A program made the position numbers and the translations under genes. The notes under the pieces are model-generated. The model was given only the letters and a program-made list of their open reading frames with translations. It searched no databases and had not been told where the DNA came from. DNA of 39,088 nt, taken from positions 1 through 39,088 of the forward strand of contig JAJYMR010000107.1 in NCBI GenBank assembly GCA_021786815.1, written 5' to 3'. How positions within the stretch are numbered: position 1 is the first letter of the stretch; each line of letters starts with the position of its first letter. Source of the DNA: Deltaproteobacteria bacterium. Lineage in GTDB: Bacteria > Desulfobacterota > Binatia > Binatales > Binataceae. Below are positions 7,969 through 16,045 of this stretch, piece after piece.

Positions 7969-8887
7969 CCGGGCGGGCACGCTCCCGGAGACGCTGCGAA
8001 GCGTCTTTGCGCTGAGCCTGCCGGCCGGATGGGACGCCGAATGCGTCGTCATCGACAACGCCTCGACCGATTCGACGCCGGCCGTCTTCGAGTCGCTCGC
8101 GCGCTCGGCGCCGTTTCCCGCTCGCCGTGTGCTCGAGCCGCGGCTCGGTGAAAGCTTTGCCCGCAACCGCGCGATAGACGAGGCCCGCGGCGACCTGCTC
8201 CTGTTCATCGACGACGACGCGGTCGCCGAATTCGGATGGGCGAGCGCGCTGGTTGACGAAATCGAGCGCCGCGGCCTGGACGCGGTGTGCGGGGCGGTGA
8301 TCGCGCGATGGATGAACGAACCGCCGCGATGGCTCGGGCCCAGACTTTACGCGAAGCTCGCGGTCCATGACCCCGGCGCGCTCGCGCAAGACCCGCGCGG
8401 CGGTTCGCTCGAGACGCTGAGCAATTATTTCGGCGCCAACATGGCTTTCAGGCGTTCCACCTTCGAGCGCTTTGGACGCTTCCGCGAAGATCTCGGCGTG
8501 ATCGGCGGCAATGCGATTTCGGGTGCCGACACCGATTTCTTCGCACGGATTATCGCGCGCGGAGGACGCGTGGGATTCGCGCCCGGCGCGCTCGTCCATC
8601 ACATCGTCGGGGCGGAACGGATGCGCCGCGGCTATCTTCTGAAGAAGAGCTTCGCCTACGGAGTCGGCAGCGCCTTTGCCGGCGGACGCAGCCACAACCG
8701 GCTCGACAAGCTTGCGAAGAACGTGGCCAGGATGGCTGGGGCGGCGCTTCGCGGCGACGCGGAAGGCGCGATGTATCACGGATGCGAATGCGCGAACTTC
8801 TTCGGCTACTGGCGCGGACGGCTCCTGCTGGCGGGCAGGAGCAGGGAGGCGTCACTCGACCAGGTAGGCAAGCAGGCCGCGCCGTAA
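7937..8887 (+). CDS. Family 2 glycosyltransferase with an apparent ACG start codon
   Basis: About 316 residues of a GT-A glycosyltransferase: LTIAIPTHNRAGTL at 3-16, VVIDNASTDST at 38-48, the metal-binding IDDDA at 91-95, and GADTDFFARI later. The frame is open from 7841, but it has no ATG, GTG or TTG before GTG 8129, which lies at residue 65 inside the nucleotide-binding fold and would delete its first strand. ACG at 7937 sits eight bases after GGAG (7925-7928) and gives (M)KLTIAIPTHNRAG, a normal GT2 N-terminus. I infer ACG is the start, or that an ATG was changed to ACG. It overlaps the sulfotransferase end by 32 bases and the convergent Nudix gene by 36. Confidence 0.8.
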   Translation, partial: TKLTIAIPTHNRAGTLPETLRSVFALSLPAGWDAECVVIDNASTDSTPAVFESLARSAPFPARRVLEPRLGESFARNRAIDEARGDLLLFIDDDAVAEFGWASALVDEIERRGLDAVCGAVIARWMNEPPRWLGPRLYAKLAVHDPGALAQDPRGGSLETLSNYFGANMAFRRSTFERFGRFREDLGVIGGNAISGADTDFFARIIARGGRVGFAPGALVHHIVGAERMRRGYLLKKSFAYGVGSAFAGGRSHNRLDKLAKNVARMAGAALRGDAEGAMYHGCECANFFGYWRGRLLLAGRSREASLDQVGKQAAP

Positions 8888-9268
8888 CACGCCTTCCAGG
8901 TAGGGAATCAATTCCAGTCCGTTAAGTTCCGCCGGCGTGACCCATCGGGCGTCGATATGTTCGTCCTCGCGCAGTCGCACGTCGGGTCCGGCCTTCGCCG
9001 AGCGCCTGCACGCGTAAAGAGCCTGAACGTACGGACCTGAAGTCTTATGGATTCCGAGCAGGCGTTCGATTTCGACGCTGAGCCCGGTCTCTTCGTGGAC
9101 TTCGCGAAGCAGGCATTCCTCCATCGCCTCGTGGGCGGCGAGATGGCCTCCCGGCAGGTCCCAGATACCGGGGCAATAGCGCATCTCGGGCGCGCGCTTC
9201 AGCACCAGGAGCCGTCCGCACTCGGCGATCACGCCATGAACGCCCACCCAGAATTGATCTTCAGCCAT
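8852..9268 (-). CDS. Nudix hydrolase (MutT-like)
   Basis: 138 residues, the size of a single Nudix domain. The Nudix box is perfect: Gly41, Glu47, then REVHEETGL at 55-63. The enzyme should hydrolyse a nucleoside diphosphate linked to another group; a MutT-like clean-up role or a nucleotide sugar is possible, but the substrate is not readable. I chose ATG 9268 (MAEDQFWVGV) because the extension to 9397 is not domain-like; there is no convincing Shine-Dalgarno. Its 3' end overlaps the convergent glycosyltransferase by 36 bases. HyuB ends 150 bases upstream on the same strand. Confidence 0.85.
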   Translation of the reverse strand: MAEDQFWVGVHGVIAECGRLLVLKRAPEMRYCPGIWDLPGGHLAAHEAMEECLLREVHEETGLSVEIERLLGIHKTSGPYVQALYACRRSAKAGPDVRLREDEHIDARWVTPAELNGLELIPYLEGVLRRGLLAYLVE

Positions 9269-9418
9269 CGAATAAAACTTAACCGCCCCACGCGCGACTT
9301 CAAGGCCGGCTGCCAGACGTTGAAGACGCGAAGTTAGGGCTCCGTGGGTACGATTCTTCGCCGCGCACGGCTTCGTATCGAGCACGCGGGCGGACAAAAT
9401 CGCGTCCGCGCGCCGCAG

Positions 9419-11011
9419 TCATTTCGCGCGGTGCTTACGCCGCGATGGCGCGCGGCCCCATCCGCCGCCGCCCGGCGTTTCGACCCGGATTCTCTCGCCG
9501 GGCTTGAGCGTGAGATTGGTCTTTCCGGGAAGTTTCGTCGCAACGCCCGCGCGCACCAGGTAATTCGCGCCCGCGGCTCCGTCGCCGCCCTGCGCGAGTC
9601 CCCATGGCCGCAGCGTTCTGCGCTCGCTAAGCAGGCTTACGTTCGATTCGGCAAGACATTCCAGTTCGCGCACCAGTCCGTCGCCGCCCGGCGCAAGTCC
9701 TCTGCCGCCCGAGCCGCGCCGCACGCGATATTCGGTCACCCGCATCGGGTAGTACGCTTCGAGCGCCTCGATCGGCGTGTTGAGCGTATTCGTCATGTGG
9801 GTATGGATTCCCGAAGCACCCGGATGGCCCGGCGCAGCGCCCGCGCCTCCCGCAATCGTTTCGTAGTACGAGAAATGGCGCCGCCGGATTGAATCGAAAC
9901 CTCCCACCGTCAGATTCGACATCGAACCTGAACTCGCCGCGGGAACCCGCTCGGGCGCGGCTTTCGAGAGCGCGCGAAACAGCACGTCAACGATTCTTTG
10001 CGAAGTCTCGACGTTTCCGCCCGCGACCGCGGCCGGCGCCGTTGCGTTGACGATCGTTTCCTCGGGAGCGATAACGCTGACGGGGCGCATCAGGCCTTCG
10101 TTGGCGGGAACCGCCTCGGCGGCGAGACACTTCATCACATAGAAGGTGGCCGAAAGCGTGATCGCATAGTTCGCGTTGACGTTTCCGCGCACCTGCGGCG
10201 ACGAGCCAGTGAAATCGACGGTCGCGCGCCCGCGCGCGAGTTTCACCCGGACCCGGATCGGGATACGCGAGGCGCCGAAACCGTCGTCGTCGAGGAAATC
10301 CTCGGCGGCGTAAGTCCCCGGGCGAAGCCGGGCGAGTTCCGCGCTCATCAACCGCGCCGCGTAGTCCTTGAGCGCCTCCATCGCAAGCGCGATTCGCCCG
10401 CGCCCTGCGGACGCGGCCATCTCACGCATCCGCTCGGCTCCGACCGAGAGCGCCCCGAGTTGCGCACGCAAGTCGCCCTCGCGCTCCTCGCTAACGCGCG
10501 TGTTTGCCAGGAACAGCGCAAGCACGTCGCGCGCGAGCTCTCCGCGCTCGACGATCTTGACCGGCGGCATCCGGAATCCTTCCTGGTAGATCTCAGTGGC
10601 AAGCGCCATCGAGCCGGGCGCCATCCCGCCGATATCCGCGTGATGCGCCCGGTTGGCGACGAACGCGAATGGGCGGCGCCGATCGCCGATGAAGACGGGT
10701 GCGACCAGCGTAAGGTCGGGCAGATGCGTTCCGCCGGCGAACGGATCGTTGACTGCGGCGACGTCGCCCGGGCGAAGCTCTAGGCGCTCAAGCGCGGCCC
10801 GCACCGAAAGCGGCGTCGAGCCGAGATGGACCGGGATATGCGCTGCCTGAGCGACCAGCTCGCCCTTTGCGTCGAACAGCGCGCACGAAAAGTCGTGCCG
10901 CTCCTTGATATTCGGCGAATAGGCGGTCTGGCCGAGAACCACGCCCATCTCCTCGGCGATCGCCGCAAGGCGGCTGTTCATCACCGCGAGCGCCACCGGG
11001 TCGAGCTTCAC
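9419..11011 (-). CDS. hyuB: Hydantoinase B / acetone carboxylase alpha-like subunit (HyuB)
   Basis: 530 residues, the full length of the family. Family hallmarks include GQTAYSPNIKERHDFSCALF near the N-terminus, AVNDPFAGGTHLPDLTLVAP, NRAHHADIGGMAPGSM, and a glycine-rich end with ETPGGGGWG. HyuB works with HyuA in ATP-dependent opening of 5-membered lactam rings (N-methylhydantoin, 5-oxoproline) or, in acetone and acetophenone carboxylases, in carboxylating ketones. The start is GTG at 11011 and overlaps the hyuA stop in a GTGA, so translation is coupled. The C-terminus is basic (RRKHRAK). Which substrate is used cannot be decided from sequence. Confidence 0.9.
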   Translation of the reverse strand: MKLDPVALAVMNSRLAAIAEEMGVVLGQTAYSPNIKERHDFSCALFDAKGELVAQAAHIPVHLGSTPLSVRAALERLELRPGDVAAVNDPFAGGTHLPDLTLVAPVFIGDRRRPFAFVANRAHHADIGGMAPGSMALATEIYQEGFRMPPVKIVERGELARDVLALFLANTRVSEEREGDLRAQLGALSVGAERMREMAASAGRGRIALAMEALKDYAARLMSAELARLRPGTYAAEDFLDDDGFGASRIPIRVRVKLARGRATVDFTGSSPQVRGNVNANYAITLSATFYVMKCLAAEAVPANEGLMRPVSVIAPEETIVNATAPAAVAGGNVETSQRIVDVLFRALSKAAPERVPAASSGSMSNLTVGGFDSIRRRHFSYYETIAGGAGAAPGHPGASGIHTHMTNTLNTPIEALEAYYPMRVTEYRVRRGSGGRGLAPGGDGLVRELECLAESNVSLLSERRTLRPWGLAQGGDGAAGANYLVRAGVATKLPGKTNLTLKPGERIRVETPGGGGWGRAPSRRKHRAK

Positions 11012-13014
11012 GCCGAGACCTCCAGGTGCAGGTTTCCGAACTCGTCCACGCGCATCGTGAACTCGGGCGCGACGTAGGTTGTCGAGCTGAGTTCGACGAC
11101 GATAAACGGCCCGCGAAGACGCATGCCGGCCGCGAGATGTTCTCGTGAATAGACTTCGATCGTTCGCCGGCGTTCGCCAACGAGCGTTTCGATCTTTGTA
11201 ACCGCAACCAGCTTGCGGCGCGCCGGCGCGAGTGGCTGCGGCTTTACGGGAGCGCCCGCACCGCGCGAGCGCACGCGGATGTTCACGATCTCGACTGCGG
11301 CCTCGGGCGCGGCGTGGCCGAAGGTGCGCCGATGCATTTCGTGAAACTGCTCGACGAAGCCGTCCGTCACCGGCACCTCGATTTCGTATGACTGGCCGCG
11401 ATAGCGCATGTCGGCGAAGACTTCGTGCGTGATGTCGGCCGCGCGGACGCCCTCGCCCGCAAGTTCCGCGCGCGCCCGCTCGATAAGCGGCCGCGCCCGG
11501 CGTATCACGCGCGCAAATCCGGGCTCGCTATCGATCGCGGTCAGCGAATATTCGCGCCCAAGCGGCGCGCCGAGCGCGCCCCACGCGCACAAGAGACCCG
11601 GATTGCGCGGCATCACGACGTGCCTTATCCCGAGGTCCATCGCGAGTTCGCACGCGTGCATCGGACCCGCGCCTCCGAACGCAAGCATCGAGAAATCGCG
11701 CGGGTCGAAGCCGCGCTCGACCGTGATCACCCGGATGGCGCGCTCCATGTTGGCATTGACCACGCGAATCACGCCGCGCGCGGCGGCGAGCGGATCGGTT
11801 TTCATCGCGCGCGCAAGCTCGCCTATCGCACGGTCGGCGCGCTCCGGAAACAGCGCCATCCTTCCGCCGAGGAAGCTTTGTGCGACCAGCCGACCCGCGA
11901 CAAGGTCGGCGTCGGTCACGGTGGGTGCGACGCCGCGCCCGTAGCAGGCCGGTCCCGGATTCGCGCCCGCGCTTTCCGGACCAACGCGCAGCGAGCCGCC
12001 CGCGTCGAGCCGCGCGAGCGAGCCTCCGCCCGCGCCCACCGTGTGGATATCCACGACCGGAGTCCGCACCGCGTAGCCGTTTGGGTAGCTCAGCGTGCGG
12101 ATTCGCGCGCGGCGGTCGAAAAGCGACACGTCGGTTGAGGTGCCGCCCATGTCGAAAGTGATGAAACGATCGGTGCCGAGCGATTTCGCCATCGCAGCCG
12201 CGCCGATTACGCCCGCCGCGGGTCCCGACAGGATGGTGCGCACCGGCTCGGCGCGCGCAAGCTCAACCCCGACCGCCTGCCCGTTGGACTGCATCACGCG
12301 AAGCCGCGTGCGAGCGAGCTTGCGCCGCAGGTTCTCCAGATGCGAGGCCATCGTGGGCGCGACGTACGCGTTGACGACGGCGGTCGAAAGCCGCTCGTAC
12401 TCGCGGTACTCGGAAAGAATCCGATGGGACACCGAAACCGGCTTGCCGAGCGGCTCGAGCGCGCGGGCGATCGCGTCCTCGGCGGACGGATTCGCGTACG
12501 AATGAAGCAGGCATACGGCGAAAGCGTCAGCCCGGCTTCGCCGCGCGGCGGCGACGATTCGCGAAAGCTCGGCGCGCGAGAGCGGTTTCAGCTCGGAGCC
12601 GTCGAAAAGCGTGCGCTCTGCGACCCCGTGGCGCATCGCGCGCGTGACAAGCGGCGCGGGACGCGAGGGCGAAAGCGCGTAAAGATCGGTTCGGTTCTGG
12701 CGGCCGATTTCGATCAAATCCTCGAAGCCGGCGTTGGTGAAGAGCGCGACGCGCGCGCCCTTGCCTTCGAGCAGGGCGTTGGTCGCGACCGTCGAACTGT
12801 AGGTGAGGAGCTCGGGAGCGGCGTCGCCCAGCATCTCGGCGAGTCCCGTCATCACCGCGCGCGCCGGATCGTCGGGCGTGGACGGGACCTTGTGCACCAG
12901 CAACTGCCCGTCTGCTATCGCGACGAGGTCGGTGAAGGTGCCGCCGGTGTCGATGCCCGCGAGGATTACCGGGCGAGCTGCGGCGCGCGTGTGTTTCAAG
13001 CGTCGCGCGCTCAC
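11008..13014 (-). CDS. hyuA: Hydantoinase A / acetone carboxylase beta-like subunit (HyuA)
   Basis: 668 residues. ASKHA-fold ATP-binding motifs are AGIDTGGTFTDL (about 19-30) and FDMGGTSTDVSLF further in, followed by VGAGGGSLARLD and GFDPRDFSMLAFGGAGPMHA, all typical of HyuA/OplA proteins. It uses ATP to activate the carbonyl of a cyclic amide or a ketone and acts as a complex with HyuB. The start is GTG 13014, which overlaps the alcohol dehydrogenase stop in a GTGA. Codons further upstream in the same frame belong to the antisense of the dehydrogenase and are not used. The stop in turn overlaps the hyuB start. Confidence 0.9.
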   Translation of the reverse strand: MSARRLKHTRAAARPVILAGIDTGGTFTDLVAIADGQLLVHKVPSTPDDPARAVMTGLAEMLGDAAPELLTYSSTVATNALLEGKGARVALFTNAGFEDLIEIGRQNRTDLYALSPSRPAPLVTRAMRHGVAERTLFDGSELKPLSRAELSRIVAAARRSRADAFAVCLLHSYANPSAEDAIARALEPLGKPVSVSHRILSEYREYERLSTAVVNAYVAPTMASHLENLRRKLARTRLRVMQSNGQAVGVELARAEPVRTILSGPAAGVIGAAAMAKSLGTDRFITFDMGGTSTDVSLFDRRARIRTLSYPNGYAVRTPVVDIHTVGAGGGSLARLDAGGSLRVGPESAGANPGPACYGRGVAPTVTDADLVAGRLVAQSFLGGRMALFPERADRAIGELARAMKTDPLAAARGVIRVVNANMERAIRVITVERGFDPRDFSMLAFGGAGPMHACELAMDLGIRHVVMPRNPGLLCAWGALGAPLGREYSLTAIDSEPGFARVIRRARPLIERARAELAGEGVRAADITHEVFADMRYRGQSYEIEVPVTDGFVEQFHEMHRRTFGHAAPEAAVEIVNIRVRSRGAGAPVKPQPLAPARRKLVAVTKIETLVGERRRTIEVYSREHLAAGMRLRGPFIVVELSSTTYVAPEFTMRVDEFGNLHLEVSA

Positions 13015-13961
13015 GAGATTTTCAACAGGATCTTGAAATTCGGCGCCTTGCCCGCCGCTTCGAAAGCCGCACGGCCGTCGTCGAGCGGAAAGACATCCGA
13101 GACAAGCGGGCGCGGGTCGACCCTGCCTGCGGCGAGCGCGTCGAGCGCGGGACCCATCCGGCCGCATCGCGAGCCCAGCATCGTCACCTCGTTCACTACT
13201 GCAGGCGCGAGGTTGAGGTTCGCGCCGTCTGCCGCAGTGCTCTTGAGCACCACGGTTCCGCGCGGGCGGACCATTTCGAGCGCGCGCGAAAGGCCCGCGC
13301 TCGTGCCCGTGCAATCCACCACCACGTCGTAACCGCCCGTGAGTTCGCTTTCGGGCCGCGCCGTAAGACCAAGCGCCGACAGGGCCGCAAGCTTCCCGCG
13401 ATAGTGCCCCGCGACGACCACGTCGTAGTCCTCCGCCGCCATCACCATCGCGACGATAGCACCGAGCCGCCCGTCGCCGAGGACGAGAATCCGATGGTTT
13501 CGCGGGATGGCCTTCTGCTCGAGGATTTCGTACGCGGCGGCGACAGGCTCGGTGAAGACGGCAAGCTCGTCCGGAACCGCCTCGGGCACCGGATGAAGAT
13601 TTTCGTCGGGAAGCGCGAGCAGGTCGGCGAATGCTCCGTCGCGGCCCAGGATTCCAAGCACGGTGCGATTCGGGCAATGGCGTCCGAGGCCCTGCGCGCA
13701 GAACCTGCATCGCCGGCACGCGGCGTTGATTCCGCCCACCACGCGGCGCCCGAGCAGGTCGCGGTTTTCGCTCTCGACGACCCGGCCTACGAACTCGTGC
13801 CCGAGCACGCCACGCCAAGCCATGTAACCGCGGGTCAGTTCGAGGTCGGTGCCGCAGATGCCCGCGGTCAGGACCTTTACGATACTCTCGCCCGCGGTTC
13901 GCTTTGGTTCCGGATAGTCGCGCCTTAGCGCCAGGCCGTTGTCGAACACGATCGCACGCAC
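13011..13961 (-). CDS. Zinc-dependent alcohol dehydrogenase (MDR superfamily)
   Basis: 316 residues, slightly shorter than the 340-350 usual for the family. Catalytic zinc ligands are Cys36 in GICGTD, His55-Glu56 in GHEF and probably Glu138. The structural zinc lobe has four cysteines at 82, 85, 88 and 96. The Rossmann loop is LGDGRLG (161-167), a variant of GxGxxG. It oxidises an alcohol with NAD(P). GTG 13961 is preceded by GGGAGAG six bases away, better than the ATG-like codon at 13994. It is first in the operon with hyuA and hyuB, so its product (perhaps a ketone) may be their substrate; that is inference. Confidence 0.88.
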   Translation of the reverse strand: MRAIVFDNGLALRRDYPEPKRTAGESIVKVLTAGICGTDLELTRGYMAWRGVLGHEFVGRVVESENRDLLGRRVVGGINAACRRCRFCAQGLGRHCPNRTVLGILGRDGAFADLLALPDENLHPVPEAVPDELAVFTEPVAAAYEILEQKAIPRNHRILVLGDGRLGAIVAMVMAAEDYDVVVAGHYRGKLAALSALGLTARPESELTGGYDVVVDCTGTSAGLSRALEMVRPRGTVVLKSTAADGANLNLAPAVVNEVTMLGSRCGRMGPALDALAAGRVDPRPLVSDVFPLDDGRAAFEAAGKAPNFKILLKIS

Positions 13962-14040
13962 GTAAGGCTCTCCCAGAAAGACGGGGCGCGGCACGCTGCC
14001 GTGAAGCTTCGCGCCCGCGGTCTCAGAGCGATGGGTAATT

Positions 14041-14076
14041 GAAACAGAAAAGCCGCGGGGCAGGCTACCCCGCGGC
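14041..14076 (-). terminator. Rho-independent terminator of fmdB
   Basis: GCCGCGGGG and CCCCGCGGC (14052-14076) form a perfect nine-base stem with a seven-base loop. On the minus strand it is followed at once by TTTTCTGTTT. It lies 24 bases after the fmdB stop and insulates the alcohol dehydrogenase operon downstream. Confidence 0.85.
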
Positions 14077-14099
14077 CTTAAATAGCGCTCAGGCCGAAA

Positions 14100-14423
14100 T
14101 CAGTCAGCAGGCGATTTTGACGAGGATTTTTCCGAACCGGAAGATTTATCCGAACCCGAGGACGCCGAGCTTGTGCTCGATTCCGACGAACTGCCGCTCG
14201 TTGAGCCGTCGGTTGACGATGACGAGGACGAGGAAGCGCCACTGCCCTTGCGCCCGTAGTCGGTCGCGTACCATCCGCTGCCCTTCAGAATAAAGGAGCT
14301 CGCGGACAGGAGCCGTTCGACCTTGCCCTTGCACGTCGGGCAGCGGCGAACAGGGTCTTCGGTGATACGCTGGGTTACTTCAAAAACCCCGCATTTGTTG
14401 CACTTGTACTCGTAAATAGGCAT
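14100..14423 (-). CDS. FmdB-family zinc ribbon protein with a serine-rich tail
   Basis: 107 residues. The first 60 residues are the FmdB/CxxC_CXXC_SSSS regulatory domain: MPIYEYKC start, Cys8-x2-Cys11 and Cys28-x2-Cys31, then LLSASSFILKGSGWYATDY. The four cysteines should bind one zinc. From about 63 the protein is almost pure Ser/Gly/Asp/Glu/Lys, probably disordered, a tail common in this family. FmdB was named as a putative regulator in methylotroph formamidase loci, but its function is unproven. ATG 14423 has GGAAG about eleven bases upstream. It has its own terminator and possibly its own promoter with a perfect TTGACA. Confidence 0.88.
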   Translation of the reverse strand: MPIYEYKCNKCGVFEVTQRITEDPVRRCPTCKGKVERLLSASSFILKGSGWYATDYGRKGSGASSSSSSSTDGSTSGSSSESSTSSASSGSDKSSGSEKSSSKSPAD

Positions 14424-14462
14424 GACAGAAAGCTTCCGAACAGGATCAGGACATCCACTTTG

Positions 14463-14491
14463 TACGTAACCAGCGCTTGCCAGGTTGTCAA
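14463..14491 (-). promoter_or_regulatory. Putative fmdB promoter
   Basis: Minus-strand TTGACA (14486-14491), a perfect -35, followed after 17 bases by TACGTA (14463-14468), a poor -10. An alternative TACAAA (14459-14464) is better but 21 bases away. The -35 is clear and the -10 is doubtful. It lies in the 100-base gap after the DUF167 gene. Confidence 0.35.
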
Positions 14492-14523
14492 TTGGACGTC
14501 GTTGCTTCGATATTTATTCGCCC

Positions 14524-14877
14524 TTACGCGGCTTGATTCCGCGATGGCCCGGCTGCGAGCAGCCTTTGCGCGATGCGGCGGGCATCCGAGGCCTCAATTC
14601 TCACCACTTTATGTCGCGCGCCCGTACCCTGAACGATAGTGACCGCAGCCCGCGTAACTCCCGCGAGCGTCGCGATGAATTCGACCAACTCCTGATTAGC
14701 TTTGCCCTTTTCGGCGGGCGAGCCAAGGCCGATTACGAGTCCATGCTCGCCGACACGCAGGATGCCGCGCCGCGGCGAACCGGGCCGCGCCGCGACCTCG
14801 ACGGTGACGAAGCCGTCCGCGGTTCTTAGCCATTGCGGCAGCGAATCGCGGCCATCAGGGGGCCGATCGCGGTTCAT
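14524..14877 (-). CDS. DUF167 / YggU-family protein
   Basis: 117 residues, typical for DUF167. Recognisable by VEVAARPGSPRRGI, GLVIGLGSPAEKGKANQEL and VTIVQGTGARHKVVRI. The family has a known alpha/beta structure but no established biochemical role. It commonly follows yggT, as here, and the two overlap in an ATGA (14874-14877), so they are translationally coupled. Last gene of the maf-yggS-proC-yggT-DUF167 run. Confidence 0.88.
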   Translation of the reverse strand: MNRDRPPDGRDSLPQWLRTADGFVTVEVAARPGSPRRGILRVGEHGLVIGLGSPAEKGKANQELVEFIATLAGVTRAAVTIVQGTGARHKVVRIEASDARRIAQRLLAAGPSRNQAA

Positions 14878-15176
14878 GCGAAACCGAGGATAAGCGCCCG
14901 GGTCGCAGTCGGTATCAGGTAAACCTGAAAGAATTGAATTGCGAAGATGACGACGAGAGGCGAGAAATCAATTCCGCCGAAGAAAACGGGAAGCCGCTCG
15001 CGTATCCAGTCAAAGACCGGCTCGGTGACCGAATAGATGAACCGAACGATAGGATTGTACGGGTTCGGTTCGACCCAACTGAGCACGGCGGAGACGATCA
15101 CGACCCAAAAATAGATCGTGAGAATCTGCTGAAGGACCTGCGCAATGAAAAGGATCAGATTAGTCCACGCGTACAC
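14874..15176 (-). CDS. YggT-family membrane protein
   Basis: 100 residues with two hydrophobic segments (about 5-30 and 68-95) flanking SWVEPNPYNPIVRFIYSVTEP, the YGGT family signature. This is a single YGGT unit; E. coli YggT has two. The family is an inner-membrane protein linked to osmotic tolerance and, in Gram-positives (YlmG), to division-gene neighbourhoods. The start is GTG 15176, 14 bases after proC, and the stop overlaps the DUF167 start. Confidence 0.88.
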   Translation of the reverse strand: MYAWTNLILFIAQVLQQILTIYFWVVIVSAVLSWVEPNPYNPIVRFIYSVTEPVFDWIRERLPVFFGGIDFSPLVVIFAIQFFQVYLIPTATRALILGFA

Positions 15177-15190
15177 GATACAATTTACCG

Positions 15191-16045
15191 CTAATAACTC
15201 CGGCCGAGTTCCCTTGAGCGCTCCGCAGCGGCTTTAACCGCGTTCGCTACGATATCAGAGAAATTTGCTGCGGCGAACCGCTTGAGCGCCGCCTCCGTCG
15301 TTCCGCCGGGCGAGGCGACCATCCGGATCAGCTCATCGGGACCGAGCCTCGATATCCTCATATTATACTCCGCGCCCTCGACCGTTTTCAGCGCCATCCG
15401 AAGCGCGAGTTCCTGCGGCAATCCCAGGCTCGTGGCCGCGTCGGCCATCGCCTTGACGAACAGATAAACATAGGCCGGGCCGCTTCCGGAAAGCGCGGTC
15501 ACAACGTCGAGTAGCGCCTCGTCCTCGAGCGCGACCGCGTCGCCAACCGCGCGGAAGAGCCTGAGCGCGAACGCCCTGTCTGCCTTTGACGCGCCGCTCG
15601 CGCCGACTATCGCGGCCATCCCGCGTCCCACCATCGCCGGCGCATTCGGCATCACGCGGACGATTCTCGCGCGGGGTCCGAGCGCTCGCTCGAGGCGCGA
15701 GAGCGTGATTCCGGCCGCTATCGAGATGAAAAGCCTGTCCTTTTGGGCGATACGCTTTTCGCCTGCGCGCGTGGCGCCACCCTCCGCAATCGCCGAAGCG
15801 ATCTCGTTCAGCACCGCGTCAATCTGCTGAGGCTTGACGGCGAGCACGAGCGCGCGCGCCTTGGCGAGCACTTCGAGATTGTCGGCAGTGGTCGCGATCT
15901 TGAGCGCGCGGGCGAGCTTGCGCCGGCGCTCGGGCACGACGTCGGAGACGATCAGTTCCGACGCCTTGAAAAGCTTCTTTGCGAGCAGGCCGCGGAGCAG
16001 CGCCTCGGCCATGTTGCCGCCACCGATGAACCCGAGCTTCATCAT
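15191..16045 (-). CDS. proC: Pyrroline-5-carboxylate reductase
   Basis: 284 residues. The Rossmann motif GFIGGGNMAEAL is at 5-16. C-terminal hallmarks are ALSGSGPAYVYLFVKAMADA and VASPGGTTEAALK, which form the substrate site and dimer interface. It reduces 1-pyrroline-5-carboxylate to proline with NAD(P)H, the last step of proline synthesis. Two ATGs are in tandem at 16045 and 16042; both overlap the yggS stop, so either can serve. The order yggS-proC-yggT is conserved in many bacteria. Confidence 0.95.
   Translation of the reverse strand: MMKLGFIGGGNMAEALLRGLLAKKLFKASELIVSDVVPERRRKLARALKIATTADNLEVLAKARALVLAVKPQQIDAVLNEIASAIAEGGATRAGEKRIAQKDRLFISIAAGITLSRLERALGPRARIVRVMPNAPAMVGRGMAAIVGASGASKADRAFALRLFRAVGDAVALEDEALLDVVTALSGSGPAYVYLFVKAMADAATSLGLPQELALRMALKTVEGAEYNMRISRLGPDELIRMVASPGGTTEAALKRFAAANFSDIVANAVKAAAERSRELGRSY

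Noticed and set aside
13015..13818. Upstream extension of the hyuA frame
   Set aside because: Overlaps the alcohol dehydrogenase in another frame; the HyuA domain begins just after 13014.
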